From positions 434,001-498,000 of the forward strand of contig JAKFAO010000008.1 of NCBI GenBank assembly GCA_021527695.1: 64,000 nt of DNA, in the 5' to 3' direction. Origin of the DNA: Naematelia aurantialba (taxonomy: Eukaryota; Basidiomycota; Tremellomycetes; Tremellales; Naemateliaceae). A program made the position numbers and the translations under genes. Positions 46,247-58,430 of this stretch are shown piece after piece. The notes below the pieces were generated by a model. The model had not been told where the DNA came from. It saw nothing but the letters and a program-made list of their open reading frames with translations, and searched no databases. How positions within the stretch are numbered: position 1 is the stretch's first letter; the number at the start of each line of letters is the position of its first letter.

Positions 46247-48619
46247 GATGAAGTTTGAGACTGACCGGAGGGGAGAGAGAACAATAGGTGACGATATATA
46301 GCCTGGTCCAACGACGACCACTCGTCGCTGATTTCCAAAAAAAGTTGCGTGCTGCCTTTTGCTGGTTCCTTGGTCGGTTTGGTTGGGGATGTACCCGGCT
46401 GAACGTCGAGATGGCAAAGGAGGGTGGTGCGTTTGAACCGCTAGAGCGTGTTTCTCTTGTTCTTTTGAGGACCCCCAAGGACACTCTCTCGAGGTCGAGG
46501 CGCGGGTTGATAGATAACCAAGCGGGGAGATGGCACGTTGTCAAGGGGCGTAGTGGAACAAAGGGAAGGAGCTGGCCGACGAGGTGATGGATGGGCGGCG
46601 AGCAACGGAGGGTCGAGAGTGTGTGAAAGGTTGAGCAGACTCGAGTAGGGTTCAGCTCGGCGTACACCTTGATCCCCAGCAGCCATCATCACACGGGGTT
46701 CGAGTTCAAAAGACGGCGGTGGTCATGAGAACAGGAAGTGATCAGCGCCGAAGGGTCCGACGATACGACGGCCGACGAGGTCCTCCCTCCCAGCAAATGG
46801 CTCCGAGACATCGCTTGAAGCGAGAAGCACAGACTGCCCTGACACAGTTCAAAGGATCTCCCCTAGATTATTCTCGCACAGGTGATGCTTTTGCAACGGA
46901 TCATACGATACTTGGTCGCGAACAAGGGGCTCACTGAAAATCCAAAAGAAAAAAAAAACTCACACGATGAGCAACGGCCCAGAGCTGTGATGGAGGTACC
47001 TTTTTTACTAGTATGCCTTGTGGTCGGGAGAAGCGAGCCCGAGATCAGGTGGTAGCTGACTCCGGTCGTCGAGCGGGCTGCGCGGCGATCAGAGGGCGGT
47101 GTGAGGTGGCGCCGCCGACGGGCTGCACAGCGAGTGAAGCGATAGTAGTAGGAGAGTTTGATTCGAGGTCAACGCTGATGTAGGTTAGCGGGGATGGACG
47201 AGGGCGGGACGACGCGATGGCGTGACTGGGAGGTTTTCAAACAGCGGGGACCACGGCGACAGGGCTATGGGGATGGTGAAACGCCTTTTGCTGATGGTGC
47301 AACGTGGGCCAGGTCATGAGGCATGCCACACGACAGAGCGAGGGACGGGTCGCCAATCACGGGCATTCCTACGTGATCTCGCTGACCAACGCTGACAGGG
47401 ACCATCACATCAGGAGAGGAGTGCAGTGTGCGGCCTTGTGTCGGGATGACGGAGAAGAAAGGACGAGGAAAGAAGAGCACGCTGAGGGCACTCACAACTA
47501 TTTCTCTTGCTCGCTCTGGCCCGTCGTGCTGGTACAACAAACTGCAACGCCAGTGCTTGGTATATGGTCTGTCCTCGGATGAATGCGCAGAGGGCGAGCT
47601 GTTATTGCAGCTTCATGCTGATTTATGACACCGGATGCCAAGCTTCAGCCGCGGTACCGGGCACAGCGCGCCAAGGGAGCAGGGGGGCGTGGGCGTTGGG
47701 GGTGGGTGGGGGGGGAGTATGCGGGCCAGCGTTCGGCAGGTATAGAGCAGAGGGCGAGCGCCGACGTGGGTGCAGGGAAGGGAGGGAGGGTAGCGACGTA
47801 GTGAGCTGTCTGTGCCGGGTCGGGATGCGACAGACCCTCCTCGTGACGTTGTGCAATGGCGATGTAGGGACGCTGCGACGGTACGACGGTGCGACGGTGC
47901 GACGCAGTCGGGCTTGTCCCTTACGGTTCGGTCAGCGTGCGCTTTGTCGTCTGTCGTCTGTCGCCTGTCGGTTGATGTTTGTCGGTTGTCGTGGGGATAT
48001 TTCAATCTCGACGGGGTGCGCGAGGGGATCGCAAGAGTGGCAACGTTATGATGCAAAGCTGTATCTGGGAGACTTTGTGCACAGTAGGGAATGACAAAAT
48101 CCAGTGGCCCGATGGCGAAAATGCAGCACTCGGTATCTTCCGTAAATATCGACGGACAGCCGAAGAATGGGATCTCGCCCTGGCTCTCTGTCTCTCTGTG
48201 CGCCGCCGTGTGTTGCAGGAAAAACCCGACTAGGGCAGGAGTATGCAGTAGAGCAGTGTATCCTACGTGTGTGTCGCAGCGCAGCGAGCAGCACGCAAAC
48301 ACTCGTGCAGCGGGGCAGGACTACTACTCCTACTGCTATTTACGCTTCGGTTTGTCCTCTTCTGGGCTCTTCTGGCTCGCCCCGTGGCCGCACAGCACAG
48401 TCTACGACGTAGCCTGCTCCAGCAATGCTGCTGCTGCTGCTCCCTCCCCTCCTCTTGCCGAGACGGGGTTGTACCTCGTAATATAGGAGAGCCAGAGGAC
48501 CGAGGCTGCAAGGGCACCAGGAGAGAAACGCCCAATCCGGCAAACGCAAACGCAAAGTTTGCTGCCGGGCCGCCACCGACGTCGCCAACTGGTCGGCCGC
48601 CATCCATCGCCTCTGCCAT

Positions 48620-48690
48620 CGCGTGCCGTCGCGGTCGCGGTCGTGGTTGCGGTCGCGGTCGCGGTTGCGGTTGCGGTCGCCAGTCACCGG
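48620..48690. repeat. CGGTCG/CGGTTG hexamer repeat
   Basis: About eleven imperfect hexamers in the gene-poor region. Confidence 0.88.
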
Positions 48691-48944
48691 CGATACGGCC
48701 TGTGCCGATGTCGGCTGTACGACTCTCCGACTAGGGTGTGGCTGCGGTGCCGTGTCGTCGCGCGGTGTAAGCTGTACGCCGCTGCCGTGGGGTTCCTTGT
48801 GCGCTCGGGGGCAGATCGCCAAGAGGGCGCGTGCATCGAGAATGGCGTCTCCCGTTGTCTGACATGACCCCACGACACACGAGATGAGATCTCCAGACTC
48901 CCCAAAGCTCGCTCTCGCTTCCGAGCCAGTCACTTCTCGCCCCT

Positions 48945-49030
48945 CCACCCCTCAACCCCTTCACCCCTCCACCCCTCTGCCCCTCCACCCCTTGACCCCT
49001 TGACCCCTTGACCCCTTGACCCCTTCTACC
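48945..49030. repeat. ACCCCTTG/ACCCCTCC octa-decamer repeat
   Basis: Ten or so C-rich units; the five CCCCTTGA units at 48988-49025 are near exact. Confidence 0.88.
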
Positions 49031-49629
49031 CCCACCAGCACCCGCACAGACGCTTCGCCCCTCGTTCCTAAGCGTTCATCCCCCCTGCAAGTGATCACTC
49101 CTGCCCCACTCTAGGGTTGAGCGGGGCCGCCATGCCTTTCCTTCCACGTACGCACACGGCGCACCGCGGGGGTGCGGCGTCAATCCATCTCGTGAGGCGT
49201 CAATCCATCTCGTGAGGCTACCCCAGGATTCCCTGTCGTGTCGTCACAGATCTCGAGCGCCGTCGTCCGTCAATTATCGTAACATCTAGTGCTTCCGCGT
49301 CCGTGTCCGTGTGCTGGAATCAGGGGGTTGGGGGAGGGGCCGCGGCAAACAAAGCGTACGAAGCACACGCTGCGTACGCAGCGCGTCTCTGTTCGCGCAA
49401 CCATGCAGGCGGTCCCGGCCTTCGTTCTACGTTTGCGCGATACCACCCTGCCCCGCGCGCGCCAAGATTCGGACCCGAGGCGCGCAACACACAACTACTA
49501 TTCCCTCTGGTCTGCCTCGTCCCCCCACGCCCCGTCGGAGGTAGGCGAATGCGGGGCCATGCACGTCACGTCACGAGACTTGACTTGGAGAGAACGCTTG
49601 TCTGGGGCAACCTAGCACGGCACAAGTCC

Positions 49630-49772
49630 AGGCCAAGGCGGCGCAGTAGGTCCACGGCGAAGTAGGAAAGGTCCACGGCGAAGTAAAAAAGGTCCACGGC
49701 GAAGTAAAAGAGGTCCAAGGCGGCGAAGTAGGAAAGGTCCACGGCCGGCCGTAGGTCCAAGGCCGCGCAGTA
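49630..49772. repeat. AGGTCCACGGCGAAGTA tandem repeat
   Basis: About seven imperfect ~17-20-base units; several carry the sequence GGTCCACGGCGAAGTA exactly. Confidence 0.9.
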
Positions 49773-49980
49773 GGTCCGCGAACTACAGTATATAGCCGAA
49801 ACGAAGGAGGAGTGGACGACGCAGCGCCCTCGGTCGGGATGGAACGAAACAGCAAGGCTGCGTCACTGAGCACATATCGTGACGTGACTCTTTTACTCTT
49901 TAACTTTTCCACCGAGACTTTACGACGGACGATTTCGTCTCCAGCCAGACGACCGCAGCCAGACGACCGCAGTGACGATG

Positions 49981-50070
49981 CAGTCGTCTGGGCGATCACA
50001 TGCAGAGCAGACAGTCGTCTGGGCGATCACATGAAGAGCAGACAATCGTCTGGGCGATCACATGCAGAGG
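49981..50070. repeat. 31-base tandem repeat, three copies
   Basis: Units start at 49981, 50012 and 50043, each CAGTCGTCTGGGCGATCACA-like, nearly identical. Adjacent 49941-49972 has a shorter CAGCCAGACGACCG duplication. Confidence 0.93.
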
Positions 50071-50892
50071 ATCACGGGTCGGGCCAAGCCTCGTCGCTTC
50101 GTACGAGTACCCCGGCGCCATGTCGTGTTCTCCCCATGCTACCTGCACATCGCAAGCCAGCAGCCTACTTGCTTTCAGCGGCCGTTTCCTTCGTGACACT
50201 CAGTCGAGCTTGGTCAGACCAAGAGTGTCAAGCACAAGTGTCTACGAATGCAGTAGCGGCAGATCGGGTTCGAAGGACCACGGAAACGCAAGGCACGTAC
50301 TGGCGAAGTGTGAGATGGCATGACCCAGGTCGCTCAAATTGCCATGGCTTTAGAATGCGCTTCTTTCCTTATACATGCATCGTGTTCCTACTCCTAACAA
50401 TCATACCCAAGAGACCATCACCGATACAGCTCACTGACCAGTCTGATCCCTTCCGCATCGATCAACAGGTACGCCCGGTCGCCCCTCCCCTCCCCCACCA
50501 TCTCGTCCTCTGCAAACATTGCCTCGCCCCAGCTTCTCGCGCTGCTTGTACAGACGTCGCCTCAGTACTTCAGTAACCGTTTGGCGATGCGATAATTGGC
50601 TCAAATGTGCAGACCATTCACAGCCGAACGTGAAAGACTGGGCGTGCATTTCTCAGGTCCGCCTCGCGACAATGTGATGACTCCGCTCACGCCTCATACG
50701 AGAATGGGCGTGGCTGTCTCCTCGCGGCTAGGTTGCAAGTACAACCAAACTATTGGCTTGGCGGATCCGCCTGCTGTTGGATCTCACTTCTCAGCAGAGT
50801 AGACACAACAAGTGGAAGGAATCGTCAGGCAGCGTTTGTGAGAATTCATAGTCAGTAACAGAGCAGCTGTCTACATTCATCCCCTTGTCGGT

Positions 50893-52295
50893 TCACCCCT
50901 TCTTAGCTTTCTTCTTCTTAGTCGGGTTATCATCTTGGCTGTCGCACGACGGCTTTTTGCTGATAGCCTCGACCGGGCTGATTGTCCTCGTTGTCTGAGA
51001 TCGTTGTGTGGCTAGGTTGGTCTTGCAGAATTCTCCGTCTTCGACGCCTTTCGCCTCTTCTTCGTCTACGTTGATACCTTGATCTTCTTGAAATGAGCCC
51101 ACATCAGCAATCTGGCCGCTATCCTGCAGCATCCCCAAGAGCCTGCACGATGAGTCCTCTCCTCCTTCTCCAAGGCCTTACTCCTTGTATATTTTGCGGC
51201 GACTGACCCATTCTTTTCGCCACTTCACGAAGTCTTCATCGAATGTCTTTGTATCTTGTGCGGACATTGGCTTGGTGTTCGATTTCGACTCCGCCGAGCT
51301 TCTGAATGGTAGGAGGGCGTTCAGCGTCTGCGCATTCTGGTTCTCGTCAACAATGACTTCGGTCAGGCCGATGACAACGCGTACCTCGCCCTTGAGCCGT
51401 TCGATCTCCATGCCAATCTCCGCGGTCTTAGGCAGCGCCTCTTGTGCAGCAAGCTCTGATAGGGGTCAGAATCCCCCCAACGGGTGAGCCATACCAGATT
51501 GTGAGCCTCTGAGTCGCTTCCGTCCCTCGTCCAATTGAGTCTGAACAGTCTTGATTTCCTCGTCAAGTATGGCCATCTCATCGGCAGGCAGGACCTCAAG
51601 AGAAGTCTAGGATGATGATTCCATCAGTAACCATATTGCGAAGACCAGGGAAAACCAGGATTGACGCGTCAAGTGATTCATGGTCACCGAAGAAGAGGGA
51701 ACAGGGGGTGAGCATGTGGGGATTCCTCCCCTTCTTTGAGCTCACCTGATTGTAGACGAATATCGTCTGCTTGCCATACGCTTTCACTGTAAGATCTCCT
51801 CTCTCTATGAAAGTCGTTAAACCTGAAGGACTTAGCAGGCGCTGCTTACCAGCCAGGGAAGCCAAGATCTTTTGGGCTGCTGCCTTTGGGACCTTGTTCT
51901 TGAGATTTGCCGAGACATCAGCTAAGGGAATCAGCGCCTCCAAGATAAATATAGCCATTCATCAAGTATCCTCCGGATTCTCGGTCATGCGGCGGCCCAA
52001 TATTCTGCCTAGAAAGGGCATCTGTAAGATGAGATCTTACTGCTCGCATATGGTCGGTTGACCTGGAACGCCAGTATTAGGTACAGCAATTACGATTACT
52101 GACAGACTTGAGATACTGCAGAACCATCTGTAAAAGGCCGTCAGAAGTCCTCGAATTAGCGGTCAAGGCCAATGACGTACCTCTTCGGCTGGGGAATACC
52201 ACACGTCAGTCTCCGTCAAGACCCAGGAGTATGTGGACGCGCTCACCCTCGTCTCCCTTGACAACCTTCTCTTTGGGTGCAGCTTTCGGAGGCAT
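50893..52295 (-). CDS. HOP2: Hop2 (TBPIP family) meiotic recombination protein
   Basis: About nine exons join into MPPKAAPKEKVVKGDEAEEM, VLQYLKSVNRPYASTDVSAN, LKNKVPKAAAQKILASLAER and GDLTVKAYGKQTIFVYNQ (winged-helix TBPIP/Hop2 domain), then SLEVLPADEMAILDEEIKTV (coiled coil), FDEDFVKWRKEWVSRRKIYK and a Lys-rich C-terminus. Hop2 with Mnd1 stimulates Dmc1/Rad51 strand invasion between homologues in meiosis. Exon 2 is an 8-base micro-exon (52188-52181) giving A-E-E. An intron with a CTGAC branch is predicted after EIERLKGE, although that stretch is also open. Presence of an intact HOP2 suggests the organism keeps a meiotic programme. Confidence 0.92.
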
Positions 52296-52670
52296 GTCGT
52301 TCGCTCTTCCACCGCCACAGTAGGTACTCCTATGTAGGTAGACGTACTTGTGGGATGTTGACTCTAACGAGGCAGCTGGGCTGGTCAGAGATCCAGAGGG
52401 CAGGAAGTTAGAGAAAGAAGGAATGCACGCGATCGGTGGACGACCTCCACCCTTCGCATGTGAGCCTGATAAAATGTATCCTGTCTGATAATTCAGCTTT
52501 CAAAGGTTTGGGCGGCAATGCGGAGACAACCTCGAAGATCCATTCAGTCACTTTCAACGAGAAATTTCTAGTTTTGGTGCACTGGGCAGGACTGGCGACG
52601 AGGAACAGGCCAGATCGAGCACTTCTACTCAATCGTAAAGGGCTCATAGATCAAACGACATCTGCCCATC
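52296..52670. other. Divergent spacer HOP2/TMA46
   Basis: 375 bases between two starts; no motif recognised. Confidence 0.55.
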
Positions 52671-54202
52671 ATGCCACCAAAACCGAAGGAAGACAAGGTA
52701 GGTCGCAAAGCGACAGCAGGAGCTTTGCGGGATGGTAGTTGACGGGTCGTCTACCTAGACCTTCGGGATGAAGAATAAGAACAAGTCAAAGAAGGTGCAG
52801 AATTACATCAACACAGTCCAACAGCAGCAATCTCAAGCGGGGAAGAACAAAGAGGCAGTCAGTACAAATCCCTGCCTATGGAGAATCTGGTTTACGCAAG
52901 GAACTGATGAGCTGATATCGGATTAGCTTCAGAAGGAGAAGGAGAAGGAAGCACGGATACAGGCAAAGAAGAATGAGGAGGCGAAGAAGAAGATGGAACT
53001 GGAATTGTTTGGACCTGTCCAAGTCCAGAAGATCCCCTTCGGGACTGACCCAAAGACGGTGAGTGGTGTGGAGCTGGAGACATTGTGACATTTGGATCGC
53101 TACTCATGCCCCATTAGGTGCTTTGTGTATATTTTAAAGCGGGCCATTGCCAGAAAGGCAACAAATGCAAGTTCTCACACGACCGAAATGTGGAGAGAAA
53201 GGTGGAGAAGCTCAATATCTACGAAGACGCACGGCAAGAGAAGAAAGACGGTGGGCTGATCTCGATGCTCCTGCTATGAGGCGCCTGAACTGATTACCCT
53301 AGATACGATGGAGACATGGGACGAGGAGAAGCTACGGAGTGTTGTTGGGCAAAATGCTCAGAAACAGCGGAATGCTACAGATGTGAGTTTGGCGTGTTTT
53401 CCAGGCGGAGAGTAACTGACCCGTCCAGATCGTTTGCAAATACTTTATCCAGGCTATCGAGGACAAGAAGTACGGCTGGTTGTAAGCTTCTCTCTGTCTT
53501 CCTTAGAGCCGAGCTAACGACTGCTTAGCTGGGAATGCGTGAGGATCACTTGCACTTATAGAGAGCGACGCTGACAATTCTCTAGCCAAATGGAGGAGAC
53601 AAGTGCATGTATCGGCACGCGCTGCCACCGGGCTTCGTGCTCAAGTCGGAGAAGAAAGCAGCAGAAGAGGCAGCAAAGAAGGACCAAATATCACTGGAAG
53701 AGTTTGTTGAGGTCGAGGTGAGCAACATCGACTTGTTCCCCTCTGCAGTCCCAATTCCGTTATGTAGCGACCCTGACCCAGTGCAGCGTCACAAGCTCAA
53801 ACCGCCACTCACTCCCGTTACTGCCGAAACCTTTGCGGTCTGGAAGAAGACTCGACTTGAGAAGAAGCAGGCAGAGGCCGAGGCAGCAGAGAAGGCCAAG
53901 GCGGTCCAGAGGGCAGCGGGAAAGCTCACAGGTCTGAGCGGACGAGACATGTTCCAATTCGGTGGCGAGCTGTTCGAGGACGAGGAGGAGGGAGAAGACG
54001 ACTGGGACATTAGCCGGCTGCTCGCTCGATATGTGAGTAGACTCCGGACCATTTTACTTGGGCATTTGCTGATGTCGCCCAGCGGGAAGATGATACTCGG
54101 CCAGAAGGCTATGATGACCAGTCAGAAGACGCTGCTCAAAGCGATGTTGACGGCAGTGACGTGGGTACAGTGACGAATGGAGTGCAAGAGATCCAGGTAT
54201 GA
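52671..54202 (+). CDS. TMA46: Tma46/ZC3H15 (DFRP1) CCCH zinc-finger protein
   Basis: MPPKPKEDK joins to [20 protein letters not shown], a Lys/Glu-rich helix, then CCCH finger 1 ([19 protein letters not shown]) and finger 2 ([31 protein letters not shown]), then the conserved C-terminal DFRP region ([39 protein letters not shown]) and an acidic end. Tma46 binds and stabilises the ribosome-associated GTPase Rbg1/DRG1. Exon structure is dense; a 10-base micro-exon (53529-53538) encodes F-W-E-C between YGW and PNGG. The stop is TGA at 54200-54202. Confidence 0.95.
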
Positions 54203-54492
54203 GCGGTAGTATTGGGTCCTGCCTCGGTCACGCATTGCATCTTCCATAGCCAACTCTGTATTTTTGCATTGCGTTTCCTCTTGATCTCGTCCTATGGACG
54301 GAGCTTTCCATGCATGATGATCCACTGCTATGACGAAACCGTCTGCGAAGAGACGCGCGCCACCGGCTAAATTGACCTCACCAAAACATCTCAATGCTCT
54401 CATTGATCGTTCTCTTTGTCTTTCATTGTATCTGTGCTTGGAAAGAGCCCATCTATACAGGTGGCGTACGAGGGCGAGCATCACAGTAAAGC

Positions 54493-55845
54493 ATGACCGA
54501 CATTCAGTCCATTACAATCACGTCTACGCAAACGGTTCCTCAGCCCAAACCACATACTACCTATACCATCCAAAGTAAGCCCAGCATCCCTCGCCTCCTC
54601 GTACGCTACGGCCCCGCGACTGACGACGTTCGTGCTTGATAGTCACTACACCTACGAGGACGTGGACGGTGTCGAGGCGGTATAATGATTTTGTCGCGTT
54701 GGATACCGAGTTGGTTGCGTCCACCGGGAAACAACCGCCAGCAGCATTACCAACCAAACATCCGTGGAGTTTGACTCGATCAGCATACGATGAGAAGGTA
54801 CGTGCACAATGGACCTCGTGGTATCCTCCAGCCTCCTATCTCTTCAGTGCTTCCTCACCCTACCGCACTCACGCGGTATCTCCAATCTCCACATCTCGGT
54901 AGCCTGAGAACCGCAGAGGTGGTGTATGCAACTCGATGGGGTCTAGCTAACTCTAACGTCTAGATCATCCGCGAGCGCAAAGTCGTGCTAGAGGCGTACC
55001 TCCGTGCTATTCTCAACCATCGTGATCCCCGGTGGCGCCAAGCGTACACATGGAACGACTTCCTCTCTGTCCCGACCGCGTCTTCCTCCCGCACCAACCC
55101 CAACGCATCCTCTTCATCGGCAGCATCCGCATCAGGAGTGCAGGGCGCACCCGACCACTTCACTGCATCCAACTGGCTAGCCGAACATGCAGCAATACAA
55201 AGCCTACTTCGACTCACGCGCTCGGCTTTGCTCAAACGCGACGCGTTGGCCGGGATGGGCGATGCGAGTGGCTCGCGAGGCGCCAGTGTAGAGGCGAAGA
55301 AGCTGCTGCGTGAAGTGGGAGACAGAGTGGATGGTCTTGAGAAGGGACTAGCAGCGATTGGCAAGAGCCTAGGCGAAGGAGAGAAGGCAAGGCGTGATGA
55401 GCTGGTAGAGGCTGTACGGGCGGAACGGGGCAGTCTGCAGAGGATGGCGGAAGCCGGCGTGCGAACCTCGGGATTCAATCGCGAAGCCCACTCAATTGTG
55501 AATACCACCTCGGGTGCGACCATGCCTGGCGCATACGGAGGGGGTGCGCCCGTCTCGCAGGGTCGGGTTTTCGGCTCGGCACCTCGTCCACCGCCACAAG
55601 AGACGGAGCAGACCCGACCTCTAGATGATCGGGGATTGCTCCAACTCCAGCAAACGCAGGTGGAAACTCAGGATGGTCAGCTCACAGAGCTCAGCCGGCT
55701 ACTGCAGAAACAGAGGCGCATGGGAGAGGAGATTGCGCAAGAAATTGGAGAGCAGAACGAGCTCCTGGATGATGTGGAACGAGGAGTCGATCGAGTCGGC
55801 GGCAAACTGGCGAGGACCAAGAGGCAGATGAATCGTCTGGGCTGA
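54493..55845 (+). CDS. VAM7: Vam7-like vacuolar SNARE (PX domain + Qc SNARE)
   Basis: Three exons: MTDIQSITITSTQTVPQPKP, then a PX domain (TPTRTWTVSRRYNDFVALDT, QPPAALPTKHPWSLTRSAYD), then VVLEAYLRAILNHRDPRWRQ and a long middle helical region. The C-terminus is a Qc-type SNARE helix (QLTELSRLLQKQRRMGEEIA, QEIGEQNELLDDVERGVDRV) with the zero-layer Gln in EQN, and no transmembrane segment. Vam7 is recruited to PI3P membranes by its PX domain and joins the vacuolar SNARE complex for homotypic fusion. The PX RRYNDF motif is intact. Neighbour TMA46 ends 290 bases upstream on the same strand. Confidence 0.93.
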
Positions 55846-56352
55846 TCAAGTGCGCGCCTCTCTTGTACTTTGTATACCCCGTGGCATTGGGACCCATAAT
55901 CGTTCTCTGTACCTATGTGATGGGCATCATGACTCTCTCTACATGAAACTTCCGTGGCCGCCTCGTCGCTGTCAAACCGCTGGCTCTCGTCGCCACTACC
56001 TGTGCGAGTCACGTGACGCGAGTCTCCGTCTCATCAACAGCAAGATAGCTATTATTGTTCTTTGTTCCCTCAAAAAGCTCTTGAAACCTGTCATGCAATC
56101 ATTAGCAACACCACTTTACACACGAGAGAGATGATATTGGCGAGCTCGACTGCCGCAGTCAGCGGTCGCCAAGTGGGGACGATATGTCTTCCGTGTATTG
56201 CTGGGCCGTCGAGACGCTGCCCTGTGGTGAGTGACTTCGAACTATGGCGATGCAAGGCATCTCATGATTATTAGCGAATATGCTCTCGTCGGCCACCACA
56301 CCAGATGCCACGTCGACGATCATACCGTGGCGTACATACCGCCGCTTCCGAC
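55846..56352. other. Intergenic spacer
   Basis: About 500 bases between VAM7 and the J-domain gene, same strand; no gene recognised. Confidence 0.5.
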
Positions 56353-58430
56353 ATGGCCCACGTCCTGAGTTCTCAAGACCTGCTCGGACGGATCAATTTT
56401 CTGGATCAAAGAGTATTGCCTGCGGTGGCTACATTCATGGCCCGAAAACGCTTCGTGAGCGTCTTGGCATACACGACCTCGAGCGTTAGCGCTGACGATC
56501 CCAGCCAAATGACCAAGTGCTGGAACTCGTTCCATACTTAATCCCATTCTGGACAGTTGCAAACCTGGCGATGATAACCGTCTTCTCTCGGGACATCAAA
56601 GGTGCATTCTCGGTTTCTTCTATTGTCAACATCGGCATGTCGATCAGTGCCGCTCCCCCAGACCATTGGGCGAGGTACGTGTTCGCTTGAGGGATGCCGA
56701 CCACAGCGGCTGATTCTACATGGACTAGCGGCTTGATTCTGCGCGATGATCTGGAGAGCCTCTTCCAGGCAGTGGTGTTCCAGCCAGACCTCATATATCC
56801 TGACTGGCCCACTGGAGATTACGATTTTGGGACGATATCGGAGCGAACGGTCTTACAGCAATGGGACCCCGAACGCGCACCTCGTTTTCACTACTCGTAC
56901 CCAGTCTTGACTGGAAGCGAGTTGGTGCATCTCTATCGTTTTCCGGCGGCGATTTTGCAGTTGAAGTACCTCTCAACTCAGGCTGTCAGTGTATCGGGCA
57001 GAGTACGTAACCTCCGTGTTGCCATCCTGGCTGCAGCTGATTCAGATGACTCGCCTCTCATCAAGTCCGTCTACGCCATACCCTCCTATCGTCAGTTCAT
57101 ATCTACGGTACAGCCGCTGGACCATTGGGCTAACTGCCGCAGGTATGATCTATCTTGTCAAGCTGGCATCCGGAAAAGAAGCGATATACGACAGTTCCAC
57201 TATGTCGCAGGCCATGGACCCCGAGACGGAAGTAAACGCTTTTCTTCTCACCGATGACCAGAAACAGCTGAACCGCCGGGACATCCAGGTAAGCTGGATG
57301 TTCGACCAGCGTGGCTATTGGCACCAGCTGAATTCGCGGTAGCGAGAAGAGCAATCTATGCAGTGTCATATCGTAGGCCTGACTGTAGGGAGTTTGGGAG
57401 GGAGCACCTCGTGGACCCACCAGGCAGATAAGGATTTCTTGCAGGCTCAGCGTCAAAGGGGGGCCAAGATCGATTGGGATGACCCGAACATCTTACCGAT
57501 CATTTCGCATGATAACCGTCCTGATGCCATTGCTTTACAGTGAGGGACTTTGTTGGCTTTGCCGATGTGGGAGGGAGCCGATGCACGATCGCTGATGTGT
57601 GCAGGGTGTTTTGGGCGCAATGTTTAGAAGAAAATCTTGATCTCTCCTCGCCGCCACGATATCCAAGCACCAAGCCCAAAGGGAGCGCGGCCCATCAAGA
57701 GCAGCGACGGCTCATCAGTATCAATCCACTGCTTGAGAAGGAGATGAAGTCCGTGGCCGACGAGATGAAGAAATCGGACGCAGCCTTGGCCGCCTTGGAA
57801 GCACGGCGTCTACAACAGGAGGAACGGCGGAAGAAGTTTGAGCAGGAACGACTGGCAGCACAGGGCGCACAGCCGTCTTCGACTGCACAGAAGAAAGAGG
57901 TGGCGCAGGAACATCTGATGCGAAAGGCAGCAGAAGTCAAGGCCCGTGCATCTGGCGCGGGCCTGGAGGCGAGGCGTCATCTTCTCCGATCGCAGATGAC
58001 AGCTCGTGCCGAGGAACGTCGTGCGAGAGAAGAGGCAGAGGCAGCGCGAGAGGCGCTGAGGGATTCCGAGATGGCGAAAGTGAAAAACGCTCGCCTGAGG
58101 GCCGCAGCTGGGATGGCGAGGGAGGGGGCCGGAAGACCCACGACTCCGGTAACGCCAGTAAAGGTGCAGGACCCAAAGGGCTACTACGAACGGCTTGGCG
58201 TCACACCGACCATGCAGTTCCTCGAGCCAGACCAGGCGGTCAAGGTCAACCAGATGCTCGGCGCCACTTTCCGGCAACTGAGCTGGGAGATCCACCCCGA
58301 TCGCAATCCAGAGGCGGGTCAAGCACAACAGACCAGACTTAATATAGCCTATGACCACGTAAAGACGCGTAAGTCGGCCGTGTTCGATCTGGTAGACCTG
58401 TGCGAGCTCATGCGCGTCAAGTACCGTTGA
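56353..58430 (+). CDS. J-domain protein with hydrophobic N-terminal half, function unknown
   Basis: About seven exons join in phase. The N-terminus MAHVLSSQDLLGRINFLDQR leads to hydrophobic segments (ELVPYLIPFWTVANLAMITV, YSRWTIGLTAAGMIYLVKLA) that may be membrane helices or buried. The middle includes KDFLQAQRQRGAKIDWDDPN. After the last intron (TTTACA/GGTGTTTTGG) comes VFWAQCLEENLDLS, a long Lys/Glu/Arg/Ala coiled coil (~residues 400-520) and a C-terminal J domain: GYYERLGVTPTMQF, then FRQLSWEIHPDRNPEAG with the HPD triad. J domains stimulate Hsp70 ATPase. A J domain at the extreme C-terminus after a coiled coil is not the Ydj1/Sis1 layout; it could act at a membrane. The intron choice around 56980-57045 is uncertain. 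Confidence 0.72.

Larger units (their letters stand above)
46247..50892. other. 4.6-kb gene-poor, repeat-rich region
   Basis: No protein gene could be built on either strand. Frames such as 47613-48302, 48340-48948 and 49812-50576 are composition artefacts over repeats. Visible elements: TGTCGTC repeats (47945-47990), CGGTCG repeat (48620-48690), CCCCTTGA repeat (48945-49030), a GGTCCACGGCGAAGTA repeat (49630-49770), a TATATA-containing stretch (49788-49796) and a 31-base triple repeat (49981-50070). It may hold a long leader for the Ecl1-type gene or a non-coding RNA; neither can be shown here. Confidence 0.5.

Noticed and set aside
48340..48948. 202-residue minus-strand frame and neighbours in the gene-poor region
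   Set aside because: Arg/Pro/Ala-rich, no domain, crosses hexamer repeats; no splice structure.
49812..50576. 254-residue plus-strand frame
   Set aside because: Passes through the 31-base tandem repeat and has no recognisable feature; one hydrophobic patch is not enough.
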